NCBI GenBank assembly: GCA_002069725.1
Contig: MWBW01000030.1
Span: forward strand, 1-32,000
Direction of reading: 5' to 3'
DNA from: Firmicutes bacterium ADurb.Bin248
Lineage (GTDB): Bacteria > Bacillota > Clostridia > Christensenellales > CAG-138
Length of the DNA stretch: 32,000 nt
A model generated the notes under the pieces. That model saw only the letters and a program-made list of their open reading frames with translations. It did not search any database and was not told the DNA's origin. The position numbers and the translations under genes are program-made. Shown piece after piece: positions 1-7,511 of this stretch. Numbering within the stretch: position 1 is the first letter of the stretch; the number at the start of each line of letters is the position of its first letter.

Positions 1-237
1 GCGGCGGGAAGCCCGCGCCTCATCACGGCCGACATGGTGCGCGCGGGCGCCGTCGTCATCGACGTGGGCAACAACCGCGATGAATCCGGCGTTTTGTGCG
101 GAGACGTGGACTTCGAGGCCGTGCGCGAAAAAGCCTCCCACATTACGCCCGTGCCGGGCGGCGTGGGGCCCATGACCGTCGCCATGCTCATGCAGAACAC
201 GATTACCGCCGCGGAAAGGCAGGCGGCGGGGGAGTGA
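1..237 (+). CDS. folD: FolD, methylene-THF dehydrogenase/cyclohydrolase (3' end only)
   Basis: The reading frame is open from base 1 and ends at the TGA at 235-237, giving the last 78 residues of FolD. The enzyme is cytosolic and bifunctional. It oxidises 5,10-methylene-THF to 5,10-methenyl-THF and hydrolyses that to 10-formyl-THF for purine and formyl-Met synthesis. Visible family signatures are the C-terminal VIDVG segment, the GDVDF motif, and the near-invariant [10 protein letters not shown] loop followed by a helix carrying the NT-x2-AA motif. The N-terminal substrate-binding part lies outside the window. A terminator follows within 20 nt, so this is the end of its transcript. Confidence 0.96.
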   Translation, partial: AAGSPRLITADMVRAGAVVIDVGNNRDESGVLCGDVDFEAVREKASHITPVPGGVGPMTVAMLMQNTITAAERQAAGE

Positions 238-255
238 GCCGGTTTTCGCAGCCGC

Positions 256-278
256 AGCCGCGACGAGCGGCTTTTTTT
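256..278 (+). terminator. Rho-independent terminator after folD
   Basis: A six-base-pair stem (AGCCGC 256-261 with GCGGCT 267-272) encloses a five-base loop and is followed by a run of seven T. It lies 18 nt after the folD stop codon. The T-run overlaps the stop codon of the convergent feoB. Confidence 0.75.
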
Positions 279-2136
279 ATTGGAACAGACGCGATATCGT
301 CGCGATCAAAAAGCACACGATAAAACCGGCAAGCGTCGGAAGCGCCGCCGCGGCGAGCGTCCAGCCCCACGAGCCGGTTTCTTTTTTGACGGTCAAAAGC
401 GTCGTCGAGCAGGGCCAGTGGAACAGCGAGAAAGCGAGCGTGCACAACGCCGTCGTCCACGTCCAGCCGTTGGCCTCGAGAAGCGCCCGAAGCGCCCCGA
501 GCGCGGGAAGCTGCGCGACGCTCCCCATTTGCAGGTACGCCATCACGGCCACGGAGAGCACGATCTCGTTGGCGGGGAAGCCGAGCGCGAACGCCGCGAG
601 CAGCACGCCGTCGAGCCCGAATACGCGCGCGAAGGGATCGAGGAAATCCGTAACGACCGAGAGCAGCGGCACGCCGCCCGATTGCGCGTTCGCGAGAAGC
701 CATATCGCGAGCCCCGCGGGCGCGGCGACGCTCACGGCGCGGCCGAGCACGAAGAGCGTGCGGTCGAAAACGCTGCGGACGATCACCCGGCCGACCTGCG
801 GCATGCGGTACGGCGGCAGTTCCAGCACGAAGGAGGAGGGAAACCCGCGCAGCAGAGTCGCCGACAATAGGCGCGAGGCCAGGAATGTCATCCCCACGCC
901 CGCGAGCACGCACAGGGTCAAGAGCATCGCGCCGAGCGCGGAGCCGCCCGTAAAGGCGAAAAACATCGTGATCACGGCGATGAGCAGCGGGAACCGGCCG
1001 TTGCACGGCACGAAGCTGTTGGTCAGAATCGCGATGAGCCGTTCGCGCGGGCTGTCGATGATGCGGCAGCCGGAAACGCCCACGGCGTTGCACCCGAAGC
1101 CCATCATCATGCACAGCGCCTGCTTGCCGCAGGCATGGCAGCGGCGGAAGCTTTCGTCGAGGTTGAACGCCACGCGCGGGAGGTAGCCGAGATCCTCGAG
1201 CAGCGTGAAGAGCGGGAAGAAGATCGCCATCGGCGGCAGCATGACGGACACGACCCACGCGAGCACGCGATACATGCCCTCGGTGAGCGCGCGGCAGAGG
1301 AGCTCGGGAAGCCCTATGGAGAGCAGCAAGCGAAGAAGCGGCGCCTCGAGCGAGGAGAAGAAATCCGAGAGAAGCTGCGAGGGATAGTTCGCTCCTTTGA
1401 GGGTAATATAGAACACGGCGAGCAGCAGCAGCAGCATCAGCGGGGCCGCCGTGTATTTGCCGGTGAGGATTCTGTCGATTTTTAAATCGCGCCCCGACCG
1501 TTTGGACGCGTCGAAGCGCACGCATTGCGCGCAGACGCTTTGCGCGTGCCCGAACGCGCGGCAGGCGCAATCCGCGCAGGCGTCGCAGCGCCGCGTGGAG
1601 GGCAGGGCGAGCGCGGCCTCGAGGGCCGCGAACAGTGCGTCGAAGCCCTCGGAGCTTCGCGCGCTCGTGCCCGCGGCGGGCGCGCCGAGCAGTTCGCCGA
1701 GCCGGTCCGGATCGACGGAAACGCCCTTTTTCGCGGCCTCGTCCATGAGGTTCACGCACAGCGCGGTTTTTTCGGAAACGCAAAGCGTCTGCAGCGCGAG
1801 GTTCAGGCTGCGCTCGAGGCAGGTCGCGTCGAGCACGACGAGGGCAACGTCCGCCTCGCCCGAGGCGACGAAATCCCGCGTGATCTCCTCCTCGCGCGAG
1901 CGCGCGCCGAGCGAGTACGTCCCCGGCAGGTCGACAAAAACGTATCGCCTGCCGTTGCGCTCGCATACCCCGCGCGCGACGTTCACGGTCTTGCCGGGCC
2001 AATTGCCCGTGTGCTGGCGCATGCCGGTGAGCGCGTTGAACAGCGTGCTCTTGCCGACGTTCGGGTTGCCCACGAGCGCGACGACCACATCCCCCGGCTT
2101 TTTCGGGATCGTCCCGCCCGCGCCGCTCAGTCGCAT
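277..2136 (-). CDS. feoB: FeoB, ferrous iron transport GTPase/permease
   Basis: This inner-membrane protein of 619 residues imports Fe2+. The N-terminal G domain has G1 GNPNVGKST (residues 23-31), the GKTVNV switch region (about 48-53), G3 DLPG (69-72) and G4 NLMD (129-132). The membrane part has two gate-like halves, including the typical GFGCNAVGVSGCRI and TNSFVPCNGRFP segments. Between the G/helical domain and the first membrane helix lies a cysteine cluster (residues 184, 187, 190, 192, 202, 205) not present in the E. coli protein. The length is shorter than E. coli FeoB (773). The start at 2136 overlaps the feoA stop by 10 nt, so translation is probably coupled. Family assignment is secure; the role of the cysteines is unknown. 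Confidence 0.97.
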   Translation of the reverse strand: MRLSGAGGTIPKKPGDVVVALVGNPNVGKSTLFNALTGMRQHTGNWPGKTVNVARGVCERNGRRYVFVDLPGTYSLGARSREEEITRDFVASGEADVALVVLDATCLERSLNLALQTLCVSEKTALCVNLMDEAAKKGVSVDPDRLGELLGAPAAGTSARSSEGFDALFAALEAALALPSTRRCDACADCACRAFGHAQSVCAQCVRFDASKRSGRDLKIDRILTGKYTAAPLMLLLLLAVFYITLKGANYPSQLLSDFFSSLEAPLLRLLLSIGLPELLCRALTEGMYRVLAWVVSVMLPPMAIFFPLFTLLEDLGYLPRVAFNLDESFRRCHACGKQALCMMMGFGCNAVGVSGCRIIDSPRERLIAILTNSFVPCNGRFPLLIAVITMFFAFTGGSALGAMLLTLCVLAGVGMTFLASRLLSATLLRGFPSSFVLELPPYRMPQVGRVIVRSVFDRTLFVLGRAVSVAAPAGLAIWLLANAQSGGVPLLSVVTDFLDPFARVFGLDGVLLAAFALGFPANEIVLSVAVMAYLQMGSVAQLPALGALRALLEANGWTWTTALCTLAFSLFHWPCSTTLLTVKKETGSWGWTLAAAALPTLAGFIVCFLIATISRLFQ

Positions 2137-2375
2137 GGCCGCCCGGGTTCAAGCTCCACGCGCGCGGCGTCCTCGCGGCGCAGCGCCATCACGGCCCCGC
2201 GCACGAGGTAGGCGCGCGGCTCGCCCGAAGGCGCCGCGAACAGGCAGCCCACGCGCGTGCCGGGCGTGAGGCCGATGTCCTCGAGCCGCCTTGCGATGTC
2301 GCCTTCGTCCCCGATCCGCGCCACATACGCCTCTTCGCCCGCGCGGAGCGCGCGAAGATCCTTCGTCCCAGCCAT
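2127..2375 (-). CDS. feoA: FeoA, ferrous iron transport accessory protein
   Basis: This is a small cytosolic SH3-like protein of 82 residues that assists FeoB. The family pattern is clear: a central segment ending LEDIGLTPGTRV, then a beta-rich stretch containing a G-A-V-M-A-L-R-R-E-D-A-A-R-V motif typical of the FeoA C-terminus. The start is set by a strong ribosome binding site (GGAGG, complement of 2385-2389) nine bases upstream. It overlaps feoB by 10 nt and is the first gene of the feoAB transcript. No convincing Fur-type inverted repeat was seen between it and the divergent spoVT. Confidence 0.95.
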   Translation of the reverse strand: MAGTKDLRALRAGEEAYVARIGDEGDIARRLEDIGLTPGTRVGCLFAAPSGEPRAYLVRGAVMALRREDAARVELEPGRPCD

Positions 2376-2475
2376 AAAGACGTACCTCCGTCTTGTGCGT
2401 ATACGGTAATCTATGCCAAGGGAAAAGCGCGGGTGAATCGCGGCCCGATTCCATTAAGAACCAACCTGGCCCGCC

Positions 2476-2506
2476 GCATAGAAAATGCCGCGGTTTACAG
2501 ATACTA
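2476..2506 (+). promoter_or_regulatory. Sigma-G-like promoter of spoVT
   Basis: GCATA (2476-2480) fits the forespore sigma-G -35 pattern GHATR. GATACTA (2500-2506) differs by one base from CATNHTA. The spacing is 19 nt against the usual 18. The B. subtilis spoVT gene is read by sigma-G, which makes the match meaningful, but it is a pattern match only. Confidence 0.45.
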
Positions 2507-2539
2507 GTGCCACAACCAAAACGATTCGGGAGGAAGCAT

Positions 2540-3091
2540 ATGAAGGCAACCGGTATAGTCAGAAGAATCGACGAGCTTGGCAGGGTGGTCATCCCAAAGG
2601 AGATCCGCAGGACCTTGCGCATCCGCGAGGGCGACCCGCTTGAGATATTCACGGACCGCGAAGGCGAAGTCATACTCAAGAAATATTCGCCCATCGGGGA
2701 ACTTGGCGACTTCGCCAAGGAATACGCCGAAGCGCTGCATCTGTGCCTCGGGCACATCGCGGCCATCTGCGACAAGGATAACATCATCGCCGTCGCGGGC
2801 GGCAGCCGCAAGGATCTCATCGATAAACCCCTCCATCCCGACGTAGAAAAGCTCATGATCTCGCGCGAGAGGTTCCTCGCGTCCGCCGGCTCGACCGAGC
2901 AGATCCGCATCACCGCGGACGACGACGGCTCGACCTACACCGCCGCCGCTATCGCGCCCATCATCTCGGGCGGGGACGCCATAGGCGCCGTGATGCTGCT
3001 CTCCAGGGACGAGAACGCCGTCATGGGCCGCGCGGAGCAAAAGACCTGCGAGACCGCCGCCAGCTTCATGGGCAAGCAGATGGAAAACTGA
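2540..3091 (+). CDS. spoVT: SpoVT, AbrB-family sporulation regulator
   Basis: This 183-residue DNA-binding protein regulates forespore genes. Residues 1-50 form a swapped-hairpin AbrB domain with the signature RRIDELGRVVIPKEIRRTL, followed by LEIFTDREGEVILKKYSP. Residues about 55-183 form the GAF-like C-terminal domain typical of SpoVT (178 residues in B. subtilis) and absent from AbrB and Abh. The ATG at 2540 is chosen because it begins the conserved MKATGIVRRID and has a GGGAGGA ribosome binding site (2528-2534). Longer versions of the frame would extend into non-conserved sequence. It is divergent from feoA and followed by its own terminator, so it is monocistronic. Confidence 0.95.
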   Translation: MKATGIVRRIDELGRVVIPKEIRRTLRIREGDPLEIFTDREGEVILKKYSPIGELGDFAKEYAEALHLCLGHIAAICDKDNIIAVAGGSRKDLIDKPLHPDVEKLMISRERFLASAGSTEQIRITADDDGSTYTAAAIAPIISGGDAIGAVMLLSRDENAVMGRAEQKTCETAASFMGKQMEN

Positions 3092-3108
3092 ATCATCCCC
3101 ACGGTTTT

Positions 3109-3133
3109 GCGGCTCCTTCGGGGCCGCTTTTTT
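3109..3133 (+). terminator. Terminator after spoVT
   Basis: An eight-base-pair stem (GCGGCTCC 3109-3116 with GGGGCCGC 3120-3127, one G-U pair) has a TTC loop and is followed by six T. It lies 17 nt behind the spoVT stop. Confidence 0.85.
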
Positions 3134-3193
3134 ATTGCGCGCAACCATATTCGCGCCCCGCGCGTTTTATTGGCAGATTAAGGAGGTGGAACG

Positions 3194-4528
3194 ATGAAGA
3201 AATTCCTCGCCCTTTCGCTCGCGGCGCTGATGCTCGCGGGCATGACCGCCTGCGGCGGCGAGAAGCCCGGGCCGAGCCCCATGATTACATTGAGCCCGGT
3301 GCCGCCAGGTACGGACGCGCAATCCTCCGGCGATTCCGGAGAGATCATTCCCCTGAGCGCGGTCACGCTGCCGGAGTCGATCGCTTTCGACGATTACGAC
3401 GCGAAGTTCGCCGTGCGCGACGCCAATCCCGTCGACGAAAGCTTCATGAAGGCGCTCAACGCCTTCGCTTATGAGAGCGCGGCCAACGTGCTCGCCAACG
3501 GCGGGGAATCCGCCTGCTACTCCCCGCTGAGCCTTTACTACGCGCTCGCCATCGCCGCGAGCGGCGCTTCGGGCGACACGCAGAAGGAGCTTCTCAAGGC
3601 CCTCGGCGTCAAGGATGCCGAAACGCTCTCCGTCCAGTGCGCAAACCTCTTTCGCGCGCTCTATTCCGACAACGAAACCGCAACGCTCAAGCTCGCCGAT
3701 TCCCTCTGGATCGACGAGGGCTTCAGCCCCAAGGACGCGTTCGTGCAGAACGCCGCGGATCATTTCTACGCGGAAACCTTCCGCGCCGACCTCGCGACGC
3801 AGGACGCCATGGACGCGATGGCCGCGTGGGTCAACGAGCGCACCGCGGGCAAGCTGAACCCGCAGTTCACGCCGGACCCGATGCTGCTGATGACCATCAT
3901 CAACACGATCTATTTCCACGACCAGTGGGTGAACCAGTTCAACGCGGACAATACCGCCAAGGGAAATTTCCGTCTCGCGAACGGCGCTCTGGCCGAGTGC
4001 GACTTTATGCACGCGACCTTCGGCAACCACGGTTACCTCAAGGGCAAGGATTACGCCAAAACCACGCTTCACCTCGCGGACGGTTCGCGCATGGTGTTCG
4101 TGCTGCCCGACGAGGGCCAAAACATCGCGGATTTCCTCGATGAAAAGAAGCTTTCCGACGTGCTCGCGGCCGAGGAGCAGAGCTACGGCGAGGTGAAGAT
4201 CAGCCTGCCCAAGTTCGACAACGCCTCCGACCTCGAGCTTACCGGAGCGCTCAAGGCCATGGGGATCGCCCGCGCATTTGAACAGGATGCGGACTTTTCC
4301 GGCATCACCGATGAGGATTGCTTCATCGGCGGCGTGCTTCATCAGTGCCGCGTTTCAGTCAACGAGGACGGCGTCGAGGCCGCGGCCTACACGGCCATCA
4401 TGATGTGCGGCACGGGCCTGATGACCGGCTCGGCCGAAATCAATTTCGACCGCCCCTTCCTTTACGCCGTCGAGGGCGGCAACGGCGCGATCCTGTTCAT
4501 CGGCGTGTGCATGAATCCCGGCGCATAA
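3194..4528 (+). CDS. Serpin-family lipoprotein (extracytoplasmic protease inhibitor)
   Basis: The protein has 444 residues. A type II signal peptide ends at TAC with lipidated Cys20, then a Pro/Ser/Thr-rich spacer (about 21-60) leads to a full serpin domain. Serpin landmarks are the YSPLSLYYALAIAASGASGDT segment, the NTIYFHDQW segment, the late KISLPKF strand and the C-terminal NFDRPFLYAV signature. The hinge reads NEDGVEAAAYTA (residues 390-401), close to the inhibitory consensus with small residues at P12-P10; P14 is Val rather than Thr/Ser. The scissile bond probably lies in the CGTGLMTG stretch. The start has a strong AAGGAGGTGG site (3180-3189). Serpins usually trap serine or cysteine proteases. 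The target is unknown, and Val at P14 may slow loop insertion. Confidence 0.93.
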   Translation: MKKFLALSLAALMLAGMTACGGEKPGPSPMITLSPVPPGTDAQSSGDSGEIIPLSAVTLPESIAFDDYDAKFAVRDANPVDESFMKALNAFAYESAANVLANGGESACYSPLSLYYALAIAASGASGDTQKELLKALGVKDAETLSVQCANLFRALYSDNETATLKLADSLWIDEGFSPKDAFVQNAADHFYAETFRADLATQDAMDAMAAWVNERTAGKLNPQFTPDPMLLMTIINTIYFHDQWVNQFNADNTAKGNFRLANGALAECDFMHATFGNHGYLKGKDYAKTTLHLADGSRMVFVLPDEGQNIADFLDEKKLSDVLAAEEQSYGEVKISLPKFDNASDLELTGALKAMGIARAFEQDADFSGITDEDCFIGGVLHQCRVSVNEDGVEAAAYTAIMMCGTGLMTGSAEINFDRPFLYAVEGGNGAILFIGVCMNPGA

Positions 4529-4540
4529 CCCCCGGGCGCC

Positions 4541-4580
4541 GATAAAAAGAGCCGCCGCGGTTTTCGGGCCGCGGCGGCTT
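4541..4580. terminator. Bidirectional terminator between convergent genes
   Basis: A perfect 10-bp stem (4551-4560 with 4569-4578) has an eight-base loop. The minus strand carries a clear T-tract (complement of AAAAA at 4544-4548) and the plus strand a short one. It serves the serpin gene and the convergent gene ending at 4597. Confidence 0.8.
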
Positions 4581-4596
4581 TGCGCATACTCCGGCG

Positions 4597-5571
4597 CTAT
4601 TCTCCCCAGTCGAGCGCGCTCGATTGCGCGACGCAGACCCCGTCCGCGCGGGCGAAAAAGGCTTCAAGGGAGTCGCTTTCTTTCGTATACAGCGCGCGGG
4701 ATACGATCTCCTCCCCCTCGGGGTCTTTCTTGAACGTTTCAACGATCAAATACTGCGCGCCCGGAACGGGGCGAATGCTCTCCGGCAGCGCGCCGGGGGC
4801 GTATTCGGCCGCAAAGAGCAACGCGTTCTGCTCGTCGAATTGCGCGATGCGGATGCGCACCGGTTCAAACATCGTGCGCACGCTGATCCCAACCGAAACG
4901 CTGTCGGTCTTCGTCACGCCGTTTTCCGTTGCCGTTTGCGCCGCGCTCACCGTGTGCGTATAGGCGCCGCCCTCGTCCATGAAACCGTCCGTGCTCATGC
5001 CGCTGCCGGCCTGGACGTAGACGCTGCCGTCGGACGCCTGGTAAACGGGGTTGAAATACCGCGTTACACCGGCGCGGGAAGGGAGCACGTAGATCACGCC
5101 CTCGAGCTTGATGTCCCTGCCCTCGTCCGTAACATTGAGGGAGGAGGCGCCGTCGGATATGCCCTCGTCGCCGTAGGTTGCCATATAGCTGCCCGCTTCG
5201 TCCGACATGTCCGCGTAGAACAAGGCGATGCCCTCGCAAACGCCCTCGAACGTATAGCGCTTGCTCGTATGTTCCCGCCCGTCGGCATCGGTGTAAAACT
5301 CCTCGATGAGCCGGGCGTACAGCCTGCCCTGGTAAGCGGAGTTCTCCCCGATCATGCCGCCGTTGAGCAGTTCATCCGCGTGGTCCTTGAAATACGCTTC
5401 CGCGTCGAATAAATCGAGGTGCTCGCGCGTTACGAGCATGCCCACGAGCCGGTCCCCGCCCGCAACCTCCCCCGCGTCCCTGTCGGCGAGCGCGACCGCG
5501 CCCGACAGGCCCAGCAGGAAGGCGGCCGTCAGCGCGCAGGCCGCGGCAACATAAAACCGTTTATTCCTCAT
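4597..5571 (-). CDS. Secreted or membrane-anchored protein of unknown function
   Basis: I do not recognise the family. The 324 residues begin with a short basic segment and one hydrophobic stretch (about 7-30, ending ALA), either a cleavable signal or an anchor. The rest is hydrophilic and acidic, with alternating beta-strand-like stretches, and should lie outside the membrane. No catalytic motif, metal site or repeat was found. It is the last gene of a three-gene transcript. Its ATG overlaps the stop of the regulator upstream by 11 nt, so the two are probably translationally coupled, and it ends at a bidirectional terminator. Context suggests it is an effector controlled by the HTH protein; that is inference. 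Confidence 0.75.
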   Translation of the reverse strand: MRNKRFYVAAACALTAAFLLGLSGAVALADRDAGEVAGGDRLVGMLVTREHLDLFDAEAYFKDHADELLNGGMIGENSAYQGRLYARLIEEFYTDADGREHTSKRYTFEGVCEGIALFYADMSDEAGSYMATYGDEGISDGASSLNVTDEGRDIKLEGVIYVLPSRAGVTRYFNPVYQASDGSVYVQAGSGMSTDGFMDEGGAYTHTVSAAQTATENGVTKTDSVSVGISVRTMFEPVRIRIAQFDEQNALLFAAEYAPGALPESIRPVPGAQYLIVETFKKDPEGEEIVSRALYTKESDSLEAFFARADGVCVAQSSALDWGE

Positions 5572-5791
5572 CGTCGTCGTCCTCCAGATTCCCGTCGAAT
5601 TTCAAAATATCCCCCACGTCGCAATTGAGATAATAGCAGATGCGGTTGACCGTGCCGAAGCGGATGCCGCGCGCCTTGCCGCTGCGCAGTATGGAAAGGT
5701 TGGCCTCGGTGACGCCGACCTTGGCGCAAAGCTCCTTGCCGGTGACCCCGCGCTCCTTGAGCACATCCTCAAGATAGACCCGTATCGCCAT
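5561..5791 (-). CDS. Small Cro/CI-type HTH regulator (YozG-like)
   Basis: This is a 76-residue DNA-binding protein. Residues about 5-60 form a compact XRE/Cro-type helix-turn-helix: LEDVLKERGVTGKELCAKVG, then VTEANLSILRSGKARGI as the recognition region, then TVNRICYYLNCDVGDIL. The tail is strongly acidic (EDDDDEE). It resembles the short regulators that Firmicutes pair with DUF2975 membrane proteins, such as B. subtilis YozG with YoaS. Here it follows such a membrane protein by 10 nt. It probably binds the two AATTATCG-N5-CAATAAT sites in front of the operon; that is inference. Effector unknown. Confidence 0.85.
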   Translation of the reverse strand: MAIRVYLEDVLKERGVTGKELCAKVGVTEANLSILRSGKARGIRFGTVNRICYYLNCDVGDILKFDGNLEDDDDEE

Positions 5792-5801
5792 AACATTTTC
5801 C

Positions 5802-6776
5802 TCAGATGATCAGGTCGCTGTCCTCTTTGAGCCTGCGGTCCTCGGCGGCGATGCGCGCGAACGCGAGCGCAGCGAGCACGAACAGGATCGAAACCAGCGG
5901 TAGGCTCAGCGTGCTGTCGAGGTTGCGCAGAATTTTTGCGAAAACGAGCTGTAACACGTTGAAGCCGACGTTCGCCACCACAACCGCGGCGAGCGCGCCC
6001 GCGCACCACCGCGAGAGCTTTTGCGCGGCCCGGACGGTCGCATCCGAATAGCGGTCGGCCTTCATCTCGCGCACGAGCGCCGCAGCGATGAATGCGGTCG
6101 CGACGTCCAGCGCGTAGGGCAGGGCATCCGCGAGGAAGCCGAGCGCGGCGAACACATAGCTCGGCCCGAGCCCCGACTCGCTGCCGGCGTTGCCTGCGCG
6201 CAGCGACGAAAAGGCGCCGAGCATATCCCCGAAGCAGACGTAAAAGACCGCCCATACGAAAACGAGGTTCATGAGCGCAAGCAGCGCCTCAAGAAAGCCG
6301 TAAAGCCGCCCCGTCCCGCTTTGGGAAGAAAGACGCAGCGCGCGCAGCGCGGCGTAGCCCACGAGCGCGGAATAAACCGTGCCGCCAACCATCGCCTTGC
6401 CCGCCGCGAGCCCGCTTTCCCCGATCGGCGGGAACAGCGCGCCGATTTCGCCCGGATTGGCCGTCAGGTACAGCGCGAAAAACAGCAGCGCCGAAACGAG
6501 AACGAGAAGCGCGTCCTCGGCGCGGATCTTTCGCTTTCCTTTCGCGATCAAAAGACATCCCGCGGGCAGCAGGCAGAGCCCCGCGTAGAGCGTGAGCGCC
6601 GCGGCGTTGCCGAGCCGTCCCGAAAGCGACAGCGCCCGAAGCCCCAGGCCGATCTGCGCGAAGGGGAAGGCGAGCGCCGCCGAGAGCATGTCCGCGCGCG
6701 TCCCCTTCACAAAGCACAGCGCGACGCAGGCCGCGGCTTCCAGCGCGAGCAGCAGACAGAAAAGCTTCCGTTTCAT
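5802..6776 (-). CDS. Polytopic membrane protein, DUF2975-like C-terminus
   Basis: The protein has 324 residues and roughly eight hydrophobic segments. The C-terminal half (about residue 200 onward) carries the layout I associate with DUF2975: two membrane segments, a basic linker, two more membrane segments, and an ending in acidic residues plus a DLII tail. Classical DUF2975 proteins are about half this length, so the N-terminal half looks like an added or duplicated membrane unit. It is first in a transcript with the Cro/CI regulator and the secreted protein. The start at 6776 has AAGGGG upstream (complement of 6782-6787). Function unknown; a membrane sensor or antagonist for the regulator is a plausible guess only. 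Confidence 0.7.
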   Translation of the reverse strand: MKRKLFCLLLALEAAACVALCFVKGTRADMLSAALAFPFAQIGLGLRALSLSGRLGNAAALTLYAGLCLLPAGCLLIAKGKRKIRAEDALLVLVSALLFFALYLTANPGEIGALFPPIGESGLAAGKAMVGGTVYSALVGYAALRALRLSSQSGTGRLYGFLEALLALMNLVFVWAVFYVCFGDMLGAFSSLRAGNAGSESGLGPSYVFAALGFLADALPYALDVATAFIAAALVREMKADRYSDATVRAAQKLSRWCAGALAAVVVANVGFNVLQLVFAKILRNLDSTLSLPLVSILFVLAALAFARIAAEDRRLKEDSDLII

Positions 6777-6787
6777 ATGAACCCCTT

Positions 6788-6851
6788 AATTATCGATTTA
6801 CAATAATCTCTATTGCCATCATACCCTGATAATTATCGTCTGTCAATAATT
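6788..6851 (-). promoter_or_regulatory. Sigma-A promoter with paired operator-like sites
   Basis: On the minus strand TTGACA (complement of 6841-6846) and TATGAT (6818-6823) are 17 nt apart, a near-consensus promoter with a start near 6811. Two copies of AATTATCG-N5-CAATAAT lie at 6831-6850 and 6788-6807, exactly 43 bp apart. Each is an imperfect inverted repeat. The first covers the -35 box and the second lies between the start point and the ribosome binding site. This is the arrangement expected of an autorepressed operon, and the HTH protein encoded second is the likely ligand. Confidence 0.7.
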
Positions 6852-6880
6852 TTTTTGGCAAACGAGAATACGGACCCGAC

Positions 6881-6911
6881 AGGAAAGCCCTCCGCCGTTA
6901 AAGCGAAGGGC
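6881..6911 (-). terminator. Terminator of the bacterioferritin gene
   Basis: On the minus strand GCCCTTCGC and GCGGAGGGC form a nine-base-pair stem (one G-U; arms 6903-6911 and 6887-6895) with a seven-base loop, followed by TTTCCT. It lies about 30 nt behind the stop codon. Confidence 0.6.
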
Positions 6912-6941
6912 ATTCCGAATTCATCGATTGTCAATTGCCCC

Positions 6942-7406
6942 TTACACCTGCGTCGTCAGGAAGATGGGCAGCGTCATCTGCTCGATCTGGTCCCGCAGTT
7001 CCTCGATCTCGTCCATGTGGCGATCCTCGTCGTTGAGTATCTGCACGAGCACGTCGCGCGTCGCGTAATCCAGGAGCTCGCCCGCGAGCGCGATGGCCTC
7101 GTTGTAGGCCTTGATGGCGCCCATCTCCGCGACGCGGTCGTTCTCCACCTGCTGGGGAACCTCGCCGCCGATGTGGATCCGGTTCAATTCGCTCACAATC
7201 GGCACGCCCTCGAGGAAGAGTATCCTTCCGATGAGCTTTTCGGCATGCTTCATCTCGTCGATCGCCCGCTTCTCGAAGCCCTTGTGCAGCTTGCCGTAGC
7301 CCCAGTCCTCGCACATCTCGGCGTGGACGATGTACTGGTTGATCGCGCTGAGCTCATCCGCAAGAAGCGAATTCAGCGTATCGATCAGCTTCTGATTGCC
7401 CTTCAT
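6942..7406 (-). CDS. bfr: Bacterioferritin, haem-type iron-storage ferritin
   Basis: This is a 154-residue subunit of a 24-mer cytosolic cage that oxidises Fe2+ and stores it as mineral. All ferroxidase ligands are present at the E. coli Bfr positions: E18, E51, H54, E94, E127 and H130. M52, the haem axial ligand, is also present in DEMKHAE. The start at 7406 is preferred over an upstream in-frame codon because the conserved N-terminus begins there and an AAGGAGT site lies nine bases upstream. It is monocistronic with its own promoter. Together with feoAB in this window it covers iron uptake and storage. Confidence 0.95.
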   Translation of the reverse strand: MKGNQKLIDTLNSLLADELSAINQYIVHAEMCEDWGYGKLHKGFEKRAIDEMKHAEKLIGRILFLEGVPIVSELNRIHIGGEVPQQVENDRVAEMGAIKAYNEAIALAGELLDYATRDVLVQILNDEDRHMDEIEELRDQIEQMTLPIFLTTQV

Positions 7407-7441
7407 GTGCCAAACTCCTTTCGCGCTGTAAGATTTTCCAT

Positions 7442-7470
7442 ATCGTACCATTTTTCGCGCGCGTATGCAA
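7442..7470 (-). promoter_or_regulatory. Probable promoter of bfr
   Basis: On the minus strand TTGCAT (complement of 7465-7470) and TACGAT (7442-7447) are separated by 17 nt, 36 nt before the start codon. The boxes are moderate matches; spacing is ideal. Confidence 0.5.
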
Positions 7471-7484
7471 TCGCGGGAGCGCGC

Positions 7485-7511
7485 AAAAAACGCGTCGCAG
7501 CGCAGGGCGTT
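7485..7511 (-). terminator. Probable terminator after yhbY
   Basis: On the minus strand AACGC and GCGTT flank a GC-rich loop and are followed by four more T, starting at the yhbY stop codon. The stem is short, so the call is tentative. Confidence 0.45.

Noticed and set aside
203..2152. A 649-codon open frame on the minus strand across feoB
   Set aside because: It is an out-of-frame shadow of feoB: Arg/Ala-rich with no family signature, while the true frame has all FeoB motifs.
2391..2475. Fur box in the feoA-spoVT gap
   Set aside because: No inverted repeat close to GATAATGATAATCATTATC was found; iron control may exist but is not visible.
3167..4342. A 391-codon minus-strand open frame opposite the serpin gene
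   Set aside because: Shadow of a clear serpin frame; it has no credible start site or domain.
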